A DNA stretch of 64,000 nt from Desulfovibrionales bacterium (GTDB lineage: Bacteria > Desulfobacterota > QYQD01): NCBI GenBank assembly GCA_028715605.1, contig JAQURM010000005.1, positions 62,001-126,000 on the forward strand, in the 5' to 3' direction. A model generated the notes under the pieces. That model saw only the letters and a list, made by a program, of their open reading frames with translations. It did no database searches and was not told the DNA's origin. Below are positions 51,861 to 61,026 of this stretch, in pieces (the stretch's first letter is position 1; every line of letters starts with the position of its first letter). Both the position numbers and the translations under genes were made by a program.

Positions 51861-53600
51861 ATGGGCAAAGAGGTAGAGATGGAAGACCTGCGAGAGTTGC
51901 TTTCTATAAACGAAGAGGGACGTTACTGCTATAGCGAAAAACTACCGGAAGGCGTCATAGGTTCAGGGCAATTAGAAGACACTGTTATCCCCTTTGAGGA
52001 GATAGAGATCGGTGTCGTGGAAAATGCCAAGGCGGGCGTAGATGCTAAAAAGACGTTTGTATCCGACCAGGAGTCAGACCGTGATGACGTAACCGTCGAT
52101 TCAGAAATCATTACCGAGATATCAGACCCGGTCAAGATATACCTGCGAGAAATGGGTCTGGTCTCATTACTAAGTCGCGATGGGGAAGTGGAACTGGCCA
52201 AAAAGATCGAACAGGGTGAGCGGGAAATCATGGCCGCCATCCTGGAAACACCGTTTGGACTGCAAGAAATTCTTAGCCTGGGAGAAAAACTAAAAAAGGG
52301 ACGGGTTAAACTCCGGGATATAGTAAAGGATCTGGATGAAGAAAACTCAGATGAAATGGAAAATATCCAGCGCGAACAAAAAGTGATCAGTCTGATCGAG
52401 ACTGTTGGACGAATTAATAAAGAAAATAAAAAAATAAAAGATGAGTTGCTGGTTACTACCGAGGGTTCTGATTATAAAAAACGCCTCAAAAGAAAACTTA
52501 TAAAGAATAAACTCGATATCATAAGGCTCCTTAAGGAAATCAAATTAGAACAAAATCAGCTCGACAGAATCATTGGCAAGCTCTCCGGCATGGCTAATCA
52601 ACTGGCCAAAACAGAAGAAACGGTCAAGAAATGTAGAAAAATTCTAAGTATTCCCATTAGCGATATAAAAAGACTATTAGGAAAGCCCTTAACCCCTGAG
52701 AAAAACAGTAATCTAGCCAAGGCCCTCAAAATAAAACCCTCCAATCTTCGAGAAACGATTGTCACCCTCGCCATCTCCCTGAAGAAAATTCGGTACATCG
52801 AATCCGAGGCTAAGATAAGTTCAACCACTCTGAAAAGACTAGTCTTCCAAATAGAAAAAGGGGGCCAAAAAACTCAATATGCCAAGAATGAATTGATAAG
52901 GGCCAACCTGAGACTGGTAGTAAGCATAGCTAAAAAGTACACTAACCGCGGTCTGCAATTTCTCGACTTGATTCAAGAAGGTAATATTGGCCTGATGAAG
53001 GCTGTAGAAAAGTTTGAATATCAGCGGGGCTATAAATTCAGCACATACGCCACATGGTGGATACGGCAGGCCATCAACCGGGCTATTGCTGACCAGGCGC
53101 GGACCATACGCATCCCGGTGCATATGATAGAAACTATTAACAAGCTGATTCGCACTTCCCGATATCTCGTGCAAGAGCTGGGCCGCGAACCAACTCCAGA
53201 GGAGATTGCGGAAAGGATGGACTTCCCCGTGGATAAGGTGCGTAAGATACTAAAAATCGCCAAGGAGCCCATATCGCTGGAAACTCCCATCGGGGATGAA
53301 GAAGACAGTCATCTCGGGGACTTCATAGAGGACAAGAAAACAGCTATACCCCTGGAGGCAGTAGTCAACATGGGTCTGATAGAACAAACCCGAAAGGTTC
53401 TGTCCACACTCACTCCACGAGAAGAAAAGGTCTTACGTATGCGTTTTGGGATTGGAGAGCAGACCGACCACACCTTAGAGGAAGTGGGGCAGGATTTTAC
53501 TGTAACCCGGGAACGTATCCGTCAGATTGAAGCCAAGGCATTGCGCAAATTACGTCACCCTAGCCGGAGCAAACAATTGAAGGGATTTATTGAAAATTAG
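51861..53600 (+). CDS. rpoD: RNA polymerase sigma-70 factor
   Basis: 579 residues from ATG 51861, chosen because TAAGGAG lies nine bases upstream; an in-frame ATG at 51828 overlaps the dnaG stop. Region 1.2 starts at [11 protein letters not shown]. Region 2 has [37 protein letters not shown] and [15 protein letters not shown]. Region 3 and region 4 ([18 protein letters not shown], the -35 recognition helix) follow. It is the main housekeeping sigma factor. Confidence 0.95.
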   Translation: MGKEVEMEDLRELLSINEEGRYCYSEKLPEGVIGSGQLEDTVIPFEEIEIGVVENAKAGVDAKKTFVSDQESDRDDVTVDSEIITEISDPVKIYLREMGLVSLLSRDGEVELAKKIEQGEREIMAAILETPFGLQEILSLGEKLKKGRVKLRDIVKDLDEENSDEMENIQREQKVISLIETVGRINKENKKIKDELLVTTEGSDYKKRLKRKLIKNKLDIIRLLKEIKLEQNQLDRIIGKLSGMANQLAKTEETVKKCRKILSIPISDIKRLLGKPLTPEKNSNLAKALKIKPSNLRETIVTLAISLKKIRYIESEAKISSTTLKRLVFQIEKGGQKTQYAKNELIRANLRLVVSIAKKYTNRGLQFLDLIQEGNIGLMKAVEKFEYQRGYKFSTYATWWIRQAINRAIADQARTIRIPVHMIETINKLIRTSRYLVQELGREPTPEEIAERMDFPVDKVRKILKIAKEPISLETPIGDEEDSHLGDFIEDKKTAIPLEAVVNMGLIEQTRKVLSTLTPREEKVLRMRFGIGEQTDHTLEEVGQDFTVTRERIRQIEAKALRKLRHPSRSKQLKGFIEN

Positions 53601-53654
53601 ACCATTTTTTCTTGACAAGGGGTGATTAACCTTTTAATTAGAAGACACTTTGGG

Positions 53655-53727
53655 GGGCCCATAGCTCAGCTGGAAGAGCCACCGGCTCATAACCGGTAGG
53701 TCCCTGGTTCGAACCCAGGTGGGCCCA
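53655..53727 (+). tRNA. tRNA with anticodon CAU (Met or Ile2)
   Basis: 73 bases. Acceptor GGGCCCA/TGGGCCC, D arm GCTC/GAGC, anticodon stem ACCGG/CCGGT with loop CTCATAA, T arm CCTGG/CCAGG with TTCGAAC. The CAT anticodon serves Met, or Ile if lysidine-modified; the sequence does not settle which. The 3' CCA is not encoded. It lies 54 bases after rpoD. Confidence 0.93.
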
Positions 53728-53814
53728 TTATTTTGTTTCATGCTAAAAAATCCCTATGTAACACCTGAAAAGATATCTTTATGTCCGTATGAACCTTAAA
53801 AAAGTTCATAGAAA

Positions 53815-53846
53815 GGGTGCATCATCGGCAGGATGCACCTTTTTTA
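53815..53846 (+). terminator. Intrinsic terminator after the tRNA
   Basis: GGTGCATC and GGATGCACC pair around ATCGGCA, followed by T6. The preceding 70 bases have no gene and may be tRNA trailer. Confidence 0.85.
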
Positions 53847-53951
53847 TTGATGAACTCGTAAAATAGACGGCACAGTAAAAAGCTTCCGTTGCAAGGCGCG
53901 CAACACAGCAAATGGACTTTTTACGAAGCCGTCTTTATTGAAACGTTGCCT

Positions 53952-54776
53952 ATGGCCTTAATACAAGACATAATAAATATCATTGAGGAAATTGCTCCCT
54001 CCGCCTGGGCTGAGGAGTGGGACAATGCCGGCCTGCAGATAGGGTCATTGAGACAGACGGTCAGCGCGATCTTTACGGCGGTTGATCCGACCGCCTCGGT
54101 CCTGGAACGGGCCATCAAGGCCAATGCCCAGCTCATAATAACCCACCATCCTCTTTTCTTTCACCCGCTCCGTCAGCTATCTCTTGAAACTTCAACCGGT
54201 AAGATCATAACCCGGGCTATACGTAAAAATATCTCTATATATTCCGCTCACACCAACCTGGACATGGCCCCGGATGGGGTCAGCACCGCCTTGATAGAAA
54301 GGTTGGCCTTAAAAGATATACATATCCTTAAGGAAGAGGAAACGCCGCCCCCGGCCCATAACAAACTCGTCCCTCTAGGTTACGGCTGCATCGGCACATT
54401 TAAGACATCCATAACCTTCAAGCAATTTATTACCAAAATAAAGACCGACTTACAGTTACCATATCTACAGATGGCCGGTAAGGCCCCGGCCATGGTACGC
54501 AAGGTAGCCGTATGCGGCGGAAGTGGTTCTCAATTTATAGAAAAGGCCTACAAATCAGGCGCAGACCTGTATATAACCGCCGAACTAAAGCATAGCCATG
54601 CCCGTATGGCGGAAGAACTCGACTTCTGTGCCCTGGACATTGGCCATTTCCATTCTGAAAAATTTGGTATGATGGCCCTGGCCCGATTAATACGCAAGAG
54701 GCTGGAAAAACAGGGCCTAAAAGTTGACATAATAGAAGACCGAGCAGAAAAAAGTCCTTTACAGTTAATAAAATGA
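53952..54776 (+). CDS. Nif3-like dinuclear metal-centre protein (DUF34)
   Basis: 274 residues. The metal-binding motifs are ITHHPLFFHPLR (HHP), SAHTNLDMAPDGVS (HTNLD), a GSGSQFI segment and ITAELKHSHA near the end. It starts at ATG 53952 (MALIQDIINIIEEIAP), where relatives start, though the ribosome site is weak; an upstream frame reaches 53889. The family forms hexamers with two metals per site and its exact role is debated. It is followed 15 bases later by a zinc-ribbon protein, an order common in Desulfobacterota and other phyla. Confidence 0.88.
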   Translation: MALIQDIINIIEEIAPSAWAEEWDNAGLQIGSLRQTVSAIFTAVDPTASVLERAIKANAQLIITHHPLFFHPLRQLSLETSTGKIITRAIRKNISIYSAHTNLDMAPDGVSTALIERLALKDIHILKEEETPPPAHNKLVPLGYGCIGTFKTSITFKQFITKIKTDLQLPYLQMAGKAPAMVRKVAVCGGSGSQFIEKAYKSGADLYITAELKHSHARMAEELDFCALDIGHFHSEKFGMMALARLIRKRLEKQGLKVDIIEDRAEKSPLQLIK

Positions 54777-54791
54777 TTGGAGGAAACCACA

Positions 54792-55523
54792 TTGCAACAA
54801 GAGGTAAAATTGCTCATCAAGCTCCAGGCCGTTGATCTGGAAGTAAAACACATTCAGGACAAAAAGGAGGAAGGCCCAAAAGGGTTGCGCCATATCGAAA
54901 AAAAGGCAAAAGAACAAGAAGAAGACTTAAAAGCTGTCCTGGGAACACAAGAGGAATTAAAACAAAAGAAAAAAGGAAAGGAAACAGAGTTAGAAGACGA
55001 AATAGCTCATCTCAAAAAATGCCAGGGCAAGTTAATGGCGATAAAGACAAACAGGGAATACCAGGCCCTCTTAAAAGAAATAGAGGAAATTAAAAAGGCG
55101 AATCGCAAACGGGAAGATGAAATCGTAGCCGTCATGGAAGATATAGAACGGCTGGAAAAGGAAATCAAAGAAAAACAAGAAGAGCTAAGCAAAATCAGGG
55201 AAGAGCTAACCATCGAAAAAGGGAAATTGGATTCGCTTTTTCATAAATATGACAAAGAATTGGCTAAATTTGAAGTAAACAGGAAAACAATGGTCAAAGA
55301 CATACCGGAGGAGCTCCTCAAACGCTATGATTTTTTGAGAAGCAAGAGAAACGGCCTGGCCGTAGTGGGTGTCCTAAATGCCGTGTGTCTGGGATGTCAC
55401 ATGAATATCCCGCCACAATTGTATAATGAGCTGCTTAAGGAAAAAAAGATGATATACTGCCCAAGCTGCCAACGCATAATTTACTACCAGGATGTCCCTA
55501 AGGCAGCAAACGAAAAAGGATAG
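54792..55523 (+). CDS. Coiled-coil zinc-ribbon protein (DUF164-like)
   Basis: 243 residues. The first 180 form a long charged coiled coil; the end is a C4 zinc ribbon, VCLGCHMNIPPQ and YCPSCQRI (two CxxC pairs). The start TTG 54792 is seven bases after GGAGG; the 5-codon longer frame is less well placed. The pair with Nif3 is conserved in many genomes. Function unknown; the family may bind nucleic acid or act in stress. Confidence 0.82.
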   Translation: MQQEVKLLIKLQAVDLEVKHIQDKKEEGPKGLRHIEKKAKEQEEDLKAVLGTQEELKQKKKGKETELEDEIAHLKKCQGKLMAIKTNREYQALLKEIEEIKKANRKREDEIVAVMEDIERLEKEIKEKQEELSKIREELTIEKGKLDSLFHKYDKELAKFEVNRKTMVKDIPEELLKRYDFLRSKRNGLAVVGVLNAVCLGCHMNIPPQLYNELLKEKKMIYCPSCQRIIYYQDVPKAANEKG

Positions 55524-55530
55524 TTTCTTC

Positions 55531-55761
55531 GTATCCGTTCACCGTTATCAGTTCACCGTTGTCAGTAAGAACCTGAAAAGCTTTTTTTCGGTGAATAGTC
55601 AATGGGAACCGTATGTTCCGACAACCGTCGCCCCTCAAAAAACGTGAAAAACTCCGCATGGTAACGGTGAAGTATTTTCCGTTATTCGGCCACCGTTGTC
55701 TGTGAAAAGCACGAAAACGTCTTTTTCGGTGAACGATGAACGGACAACGGTGAACGGTTAC
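55531..55761. repeat. Long palindrome, CCGTTCACCGTT arms
   Basis: CCGTTCACCGTT (55535-55546) faces AACGGTGAACGG (55746-55757); with the flanking CGTA/TACG the arms reach about 17 bases with one mismatch. Internal GTTCACCGTTGTC units recur. It lies between the zinc-ribbon gene and rnpB. Confidence 0.7.
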
Positions 55762-55845
55762 GTCTCTTCTCTCCAACTCTAACGCACATCCGGCAATGGA
55801 TCTTATTGAATAAATTGGTTAACTGTGCTATTTTTATAGTGACAT

Positions 55846-56221
55846 AGTTAGAGTAGGCAGGGTGGTCGCTCGTCCTCTCCTGCAAAGCGAGGGGATAAGA
55901 GGAAAGTCCGAGCTCCAGAGGGCAAGGTGGTCCGTAACGCGGACTGGGGGTGACCTCAAGGAAAGTGCCACAGAAAATATACCGTCCGCCTCTGGCGTGA
56001 TAAGGGTGAAAAGGCGAGGTAAGAGCTCACCGTCCCGGTGGTGACACCGGGAGCTAGGCAAACCCCACCTGGAGCAAAACCAAATAGGGGGACGTTTGAG
56101 GGCGGCCCGTCCGAGGTTCCCGGGTTGGTTGCTAGAGGCGTCAAGCAATTGACGTCGTAGAGGAATGACCATCGTCCACCTCAGGTGGATAACAGAACTC
56201 GGCTTACAGCCTACTCTAACT
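55846..56221 (+). ncRNA. rnpB: RNase P RNA, bacterial class A
   Basis: About 376 bases, normal for the class. Ends pair as AGTTAGAGTAGGC and GCCTACTCTAACT. GAGGAAAGTCCGAGCTCC, ACAGAAAATATACCG, AAGGGTGAAAAGGCGAGGTA with AGAGCTCACC, and GATAACAGAACTCGGCTTAC are the conserved core elements. It trims the 5' leaders of tRNA precursors with RnpA. This is a confident match by structure and core sequence. Confidence 0.96.
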
Positions 56222-56269
56222 TGTTTTTCCATAACACCTTAGCTTTTGAAAAATATGCCTAGACAAGGC

Positions 56270-56335
56270 ACTATAAGATCCAAAATCCTCCTCAATCCCC
56301 TTTCCCAAAGGAGGAAGTGTTTCTCCTCCCTTTGT
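56270..56335. repeat. Partial NPP-type repeat before ispD
   Basis: AATCCTCCTCAATCCCCTTT followed by CCCAAAGGAGGAAG and CTCCTCCCTTTGTG. It ends right at the ispD ATG, so the gene has no purine-rich ribosome site of its own. Confidence 0.65.
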
Positions 56336-56340
56336 GAAAA

Positions 56341-57042
56341 ATGAGCGCCATAGCTATAATAACTGCAGCAGGCAAAGGAGTGCGGATAGGCGCAACCGTC
56401 GCCAAACAATTTTTGCCTGTCCTTGGGAAATCTCTTCTCTGGCATACAATCAAGGTCTTTGAAAACTGTCCGGGTATTGATAATATCATCTTAGTGCTCC
56501 CCCCGGATATGGTTAAAATCGGCCGGGAACTATTCCAGACTAAGGGTGAATTTAAAAAACTATGGAAAGTGGTGGCCGGTGGAAAAACCAGACAACAGTC
56601 TGTAAGTAACGGGCTGCGGGCTATACCTGAAAAATACAAAATAGTCGTTGTGCATGACGGGGTGCGGCCGCTGGTCAATGAGGATACTATTAAAGAAGTC
56701 ATAGAATTGGCCAAAGAAAAAGGGGCAGCCATTGCCGCTATGCCGGCGAATGATACGTTGAAGCAGGTTTCGGCCGACGGGCGCATTCTAAGAACGGTAG
56801 AAAGAAGTCTTATATGGCAGGCGCAGACGCCGCAGGCCTTCCGTGTTGAACTCTTAAGAAGGGCGTTTACAGAGGCCCAAAAAGATAATTTCTATGGTAC
56901 GGATGAGGCCTCGCTCGTAGAAAGGCTGGAAGCGCCGGTCTATATAATCAAGGGGGCTTCCACCAATATAAAGGTAACCACGCCTGCCGATCTAAAATTA
57001 GTGGAGATATTGCTGAGATACAGATATGGAGACAGCACATAG
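56341..57042 (+). CDS. ispD: 2-C-methyl-D-erythritol 4-phosphate cytidylyltransferase
   Basis: 233 residues. It transfers CMP to methylerythritol phosphate in the non-mevalonate isoprenoid pathway. AIITAAGKGVRIGATVAKQFLPVLGKSLLWHT is the nucleotide-binding start, VVAGGKTRQQSVSNGL, VVHDGVRPLVNEDTI and QTPQAFRVELL the other signatures. It overlaps ispF by 17 bases, so the two are coupled. Confidence 0.95.
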   Translation: MSAIAIITAAGKGVRIGATVAKQFLPVLGKSLLWHTIKVFENCPGIDNIILVLPPDMVKIGRELFQTKGEFKKLWKVVAGGKTRQQSVSNGLRAIPEKYKIVVVHDGVRPLVNEDTIKEVIELAKEKGAAIAAMPANDTLKQVSADGRILRTVERSLIWQAQTPQAFRVELLRRAFTEAQKDNFYGTDEASLVERLEAPVYIIKGASTNIKVTTPADLKLVEILLRYRYGDST

Positions 57043-57523
57043 GGTAGGTTTTGGCTACGACGTACACCGCTTGGTAGAGGGCCGAAGACTGGTGATCGGT
57101 GGTGTGGAAATACCCTTTGAAAAGGGGTTGTTGGGCCACTCTGACGCTGATGTCCTTATCCATGCCCTGTGTGATGCCTTACTGGGCGCCGCCTGCGAGG
57201 GTGATATCGGACGTCACTTTCCGGATGACGACCTGCGTTATAAAGATAGTTCCAGTATGTACTTATTAGAAGAAGTCATGCGTATTATCGAACGCAAGTG
57301 CCTTTGTGTGCTCAATGCAGACTTGACCCTCGTGGCAGAAAGGCCAAGGATTCAAAAAGTTATCCCGCAAATGGTACAGAATATCAGCTCAGTCTTGAAA
57401 ATATCCCCTCTTTGCGTAAACATAAAGGCCACCACCACTGAAGGACTGGGGTTTACAGGGCAGGGAGAGGGTATGGCTGCTTTTGCCGTGGTTCTCCTTG
57501 GACAAAACCCCGCGAGCGCCTGA
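57026..57523 (+). CDS. ispF: 2-C-methyl-D-erythritol 2,4-cyclodiphosphate synthase
   Basis: 165 residues. The metal site is GYDVHRL and HSDADVLIHALCDALLGAA; GDIGRHFPDDDLRYKDSSS follows, and ATTTEGLGFTGQGEGMAAFA ends it. It closes the diphosphocytidyl intermediate to the cyclic diphosphate. Second gene of ispD-ispF-cysS. Confidence 0.96.
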   Translation: METAHRVGFGYDVHRLVEGRRLVIGGVEIPFEKGLLGHSDADVLIHALCDALLGAACEGDIGRHFPDDDLRYKDSSSMYLLEEVMRIIERKCLCVLNADLTLVAERPRIQKVIPQMVQNISSVLKISPLCVNIKATTTEGLGFTGQGEGMAAFAVVLLGQNPASA

Positions 57524-57537
57524 AAAAGAGAGATAAT

Positions 57538-59031
57538 ATGACGCTTAGATTATACAACTCATTTAGCAGTCAAAAGGAAGTCTTTAAGCCTCTGCGGGAT
57601 AACCAGGTCGGTATCTACGTCTGCGGTATTACTGCTTATGATGATTGCCATTTGGGCCATGCCCGCGCGGCCGTAGTTTTTGATGTCATCATTCGCTACC
57701 TGCGCCACCGTGGATTTAAGGTGACTCACGTACAAAACATTACCGATATAGATGATAAGATCATCAACCGGGCCAGAGAAAAGGGAGTCTCCTGTAAGGA
57801 GCTTTCCGAACACTATACCGGGGAATTCCACCGGGATATGGAGAGCCTGGGCGTGGCCCGGCCGGACGTGGAACCAAAGGCCACCGAGCATATCCAGGAT
57901 ATCATCCGTTTGATTGAGACCCTGGTAAGCAAAGGGTATGCGTATGCGGCTGAAGGTAATGTCTTCTTCTCTGTGGAAAAGTTCCCTGGTTACGGACGGC
58001 TTTCCCATCGCAGCCCGGAAGAGATGCAGGCCGGCGCCAGAGTAGAAATTGACCCCCGAAAACACCATCCCATGGACTTTGCCCTCTGGAAAGCCGGCAA
58101 GCCGGGCGAACCCGCCTGGGAAAGCCCCTGGGGGCCGGGCCGGCCCGGATGGCACATAGAATGCTCGGCCATGAGTATCCGCTACCTGGGGGAGACCTTC
58201 GATATTCATGGAGGGGGACAGGACCTCATCTTTCCGCATCATGAAAATGAGGTAGCTCAGTCCGTGGCCGCCACTGGAAAACCATTTGTACACTATTTTG
58301 TGCACAACGGATTTGTGACCATAAATGGTGAAAAGATGTCCAAATCCCTTGGCAACTTCTTGACTATAAAAGAGATACTGTCCGGTTACCATCCTGAGGC
58401 CCTGCGCCTGTTTTTACTCTCCAAACATTACCGCAGCCCCCTGGATTACTCCGAAGACTTTATCCGGGAGAAACAGGTCAGCCTGGATCGAATATACGCT
58501 ACATTAGGTGAGGCCCTGGAAATCACCGCCGCCCCTCCGGCTATACGCCCCGGCGCATCTGCGACAGGAGTTTCGCTGCCGCCTGAGGCAGAAGCCGCCT
58601 GTGCCCGGATCAAAGACCTTAAAAAACTATTTTACCAGGCCATGGACGATGACTTTAATACGGCCCAGGGCCTGGGCCATATCTTTGATGCGGCAAAAGG
58701 GATAAACACCCTCTTGCAGATCAGCAAAAAGGAGCCAGCCCGGGCCTGTCTGGACGCTATCGGGTCCGCCGCCTCGGCCATCAGGGAAGTGGGGCAGGTA
58801 CTGGATCTCTTCGCTACCGAGCCCAGGGTCTATCTGGAGAAACGACGGACAGAAAAACTGAGAAAAATCCCCCTCCCGGAAAAAGAGATCAGCGATCTCA
58901 TACGCCAAAGGGAAGAGGCCCGCACAAAGAAAGACTGGGCTGCCGCCGATACTATCCGCAAAAAGTTGGCCGGGGCCAATATAATTCTCAAAGACAACCC
59001 ACAGGGAACAACCTGGGAGATAAAGGAGTAA
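57538..59031 (+). CDS. cysS: Cysteinyl-tRNA synthetase
   Basis: 497 residues. The class I motifs are CHLGHARAAVVFD (HIGH) and GEKMSKSLGNFL (KMSKS). Zinc ligands include the cysteine in VCGITAYDD and HIECSAMS plus HHENE. It joins cysteine to tRNA-Cys. About residues 334-346 (PAIRPGASATGVS) are a short proline-rich insert from CGCCCCGGCGCATCTGCGAC, a sequence also in the lytic transglycosylase gene. The ATG follows ispF by 14 bases. The gene ends against uvrB. Confidence 0.95.
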   Translation: MTLRLYNSFSSQKEVFKPLRDNQVGIYVCGITAYDDCHLGHARAAVVFDVIIRYLRHRGFKVTHVQNITDIDDKIINRAREKGVSCKELSEHYTGEFHRDMESLGVARPDVEPKATEHIQDIIRLIETLVSKGYAYAAEGNVFFSVEKFPGYGRLSHRSPEEMQAGARVEIDPRKHHPMDFALWKAGKPGEPAWESPWGPGRPGWHIECSAMSIRYLGETFDIHGGGQDLIFPHHENEVAQSVAATGKPFVHYFVHNGFVTINGEKMSKSLGNFLTIKEILSGYHPEALRLFLLSKHYRSPLDYSEDFIREKQVSLDRIYATLGEALEITAAPPAIRPGASATGVSLPPEAEAACARIKDLKKLFYQAMDDDFNTAQGLGHIFDAAKGINTLLQISKKEPARACLDAIGSAASAIREVGQVLDLFATEPRVYLEKRRTEKLRKIPLPEKEISDLIRQREEARTKKDWAAADTIRKKLAGANIILKDNPQGTTWEIKE

Positions 59032-61026
59032 GTGTCCTTATTTAATCTGGTTTCAGACTTCAAGCCGCTAGGCGACCAGCCTAAGGCCATTGAGGCCCTC
59101 ACCCGTTCCCTGCAGAAAGGCCACAAGCACCAGGTACTCCTCGGTGTTACCGGTTCCGGCAAGACCTTTACCATGGCCCACGTCATTGCCCGGACAGAGC
59201 GGCCCGCCCTTGTTATAGCCCCAAATAAGACCCTGGCCGCCCAACTCTTCAATGAATTCAAACAGCTTTTTCCCGAAAACGCTGTGGAGTACTTCGTCAG
59301 CTATTATGACTATTATCAGCCGGAGGCCTATATACCGCAGACCGATACCTATATCGCCAAAGACGCCTCTATAAACGACGCCATAGACCGCCTGCGCCAT
59401 TCCGCAACCAGTTCCCTCCTGCAGAGGCGGGACATAATCATCGTGGCCAGTGTATCCTGTATATATGGCCTCGGCTCTCCCGATGAATATCGCAGCATGC
59501 ACCTGGCCCTCGTTGAAGGACAGGAACTTGGCCGGGAAGAACTCCTGCGGGCTCTGGTCGCCATGCTTTATGAGCGAAATGACATAGATTTTCACCGGGG
59601 GACCTTTCGTGTACGCGGCGACATCGTGGAGATATTCCCTTCCTGTGAAGAGGACCGTGCCATCCGCGTCGAATACTTTGGCGATACCATCGAGGCCATT
59701 AAGGAAATAGACCCGTTACGTGGGGTAGTCAGAAGGACTATGAAAGAGGCGCTCATATACCCTGGCAGCCACTATGTGACCACACGCCCCCGCTTGCTGC
59801 AGGCCATCGAGAGCATAAAGGCAGAATTAACGGAAAGGATCAATTTTCTCAGGGATCAAGGAAGTCTGGTAGAGGCCCAGCGCATTGAGGAGCGCGCCAA
59901 TTTTGACCTGGAGATGCTGCAGGAGCTTGGTTACTGCCACGGCATAGAAAATTATTCACGCCACCTGACCGGCCGAAGACCCGGAGAATCTCCACCCACC
60001 CTCCTGTCTTATTTCCCGGAAGATTTTCTCCTATTTATCGACGAAAGTCACATCACCATCCCTCAGCTTCAGGCCATGTACCGGGGAGACCGCTCCCGCA
60101 AAGAAACCCTGGTGGGATACGGCTTTCGTCTGCCCTCGGCCCTGGATAATCGGCCACTGAACTTCGCCGAGTTTGAACAACACATAAGGCAGGTAATTTA
60201 CGTCTCCGCCACACCCGGCCCCCACGAACTTAAAAAGGCGGACGGCCATATAGCCGAACAGGTCATCCGGCCTACCGGTCTGGTTGATCCCAAAGTTACA
60301 GTGAAACCGGCAGTAAGCCAGGTCGATGATCTCCTGGAGGAAATAAGAAAACGCCTTAAACGAAAGGAACGGGTCCTCGTAACTACACTTACCAAACGTA
60401 TGGCCGAAGACCTGGCCGAATATTATGCAGAGCTGGGGCTCAGGGTAAAGTATCTCCATTCCGATATTGCCACCTTGGAAAGAACAAAAATTATACGGGA
60501 CCTGCGCCTCGGAGTCTTTGATATCCTCATTGGCATTAACCTCCTCAGGGAGGGTCTGGATATACCGGAGGTCTCGCTGGTAGCCATCCTGGACGCGGAC
60601 AAAGAAGGCTTTTTACGTTCGGAGCGTTCCCTGATTCAGACCTGTGGCCGGGCCGCCCGGAACATACACGGCGAGGTTATTTTCTACGCCGATCATATGA
60701 CCACGGCTATTATGCGGGCGTTAGAAGAGACCGAACGCAGGCGGAAGCTGCAGGCCGGATATAACCGCCGGCACCATATCACCCCGACCACTATCAAGAA
60801 ATCCATAAGGGATGTCCTTACCTCGGTTTATGAGGCTGACTACTACACGGTGCCCGTGGCCGCAGAAGAAACAGAGGCGTTTTTAACCGTTGAAGACATC
60901 GTCCGGCGCATAGAATCCCTGGAGAAAGAGATGAAGCACGCCGCCAGGGACCTGGAATTCGAGCGGGCTACAGAACTGCGTGACCGCGTACGCGCCCTCA
61001 GACAACAGGAATTGACATGGCGTTAA
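59032..61026 (+). CDS. uvrB: UvrABC system protein B
   Basis: 664 residues. Walker A is [10 protein letters not shown], the beta-hairpin [18 protein letters not shown], helicase motifs [11 protein letters not shown] and [29 protein letters not shown], and a C-terminal UVR segment ([19 protein letters not shown]). It opens DNA at lesions in nucleotide excision repair. The start is GTG 59032 right after the cysS stop, with GGAG upstream. It overlaps uvrC by ten bases. Confidence 0.96.
   Translation: MSLFNLVSDFKPLGDQPKAIEALTRSLQKGHKHQVLLGVTGSGKTFTMAHVIARTERPALVIAPNKTLAAQLFNEFKQLFPENAVEYFVSYYDYYQPEAYIPQTDTYIAKDASINDAIDRLRHSATSSLLQRRDIIIVASVSCIYGLGSPDEYRSMHLALVEGQELGREELLRALVAMLYERNDIDFHRGTFRVRGDIVEIFPSCEEDRAIRVEYFGDTIEAIKEIDPLRGVVRRTMKEALIYPGSHYVTTRPRLLQAIESIKAELTERINFLRDQGSLVEAQRIEERANFDLEMLQELGYCHGIENYSRHLTGRRPGESPPTLLSYFPEDFLLFIDESHITIPQLQAMYRGDRSRKETLVGYGFRLPSALDNRPLNFAEFEQHIRQVIYVSATPGPHELKKADGHIAEQVIRPTGLVDPKVTVKPAVSQVDDLLEEIRKRLKRKERVLVTTLTKRMAEDLAEYYAELGLRVKYLHSDIATLERTKIIRDLRLGVFDILIGINLLREGLDIPEVSLVAILDADKEGFLRSERSLIQTCGRAARNIHGEVIFYADHMTTAIMRALEETERRRKLQAGYNRRHHITPTTIKKSIRDVLTSVYEADYYTVPVAAEETEAFLTVEDIVRRIESLEKEMKHAARDLEFERATELRDRVRALRQQELTWR

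Noticed and set aside
53730-53815. Second tRNA after tRNA-CAU
   Set aside because: No cloverleaf can be drawn; only a terminator follows.
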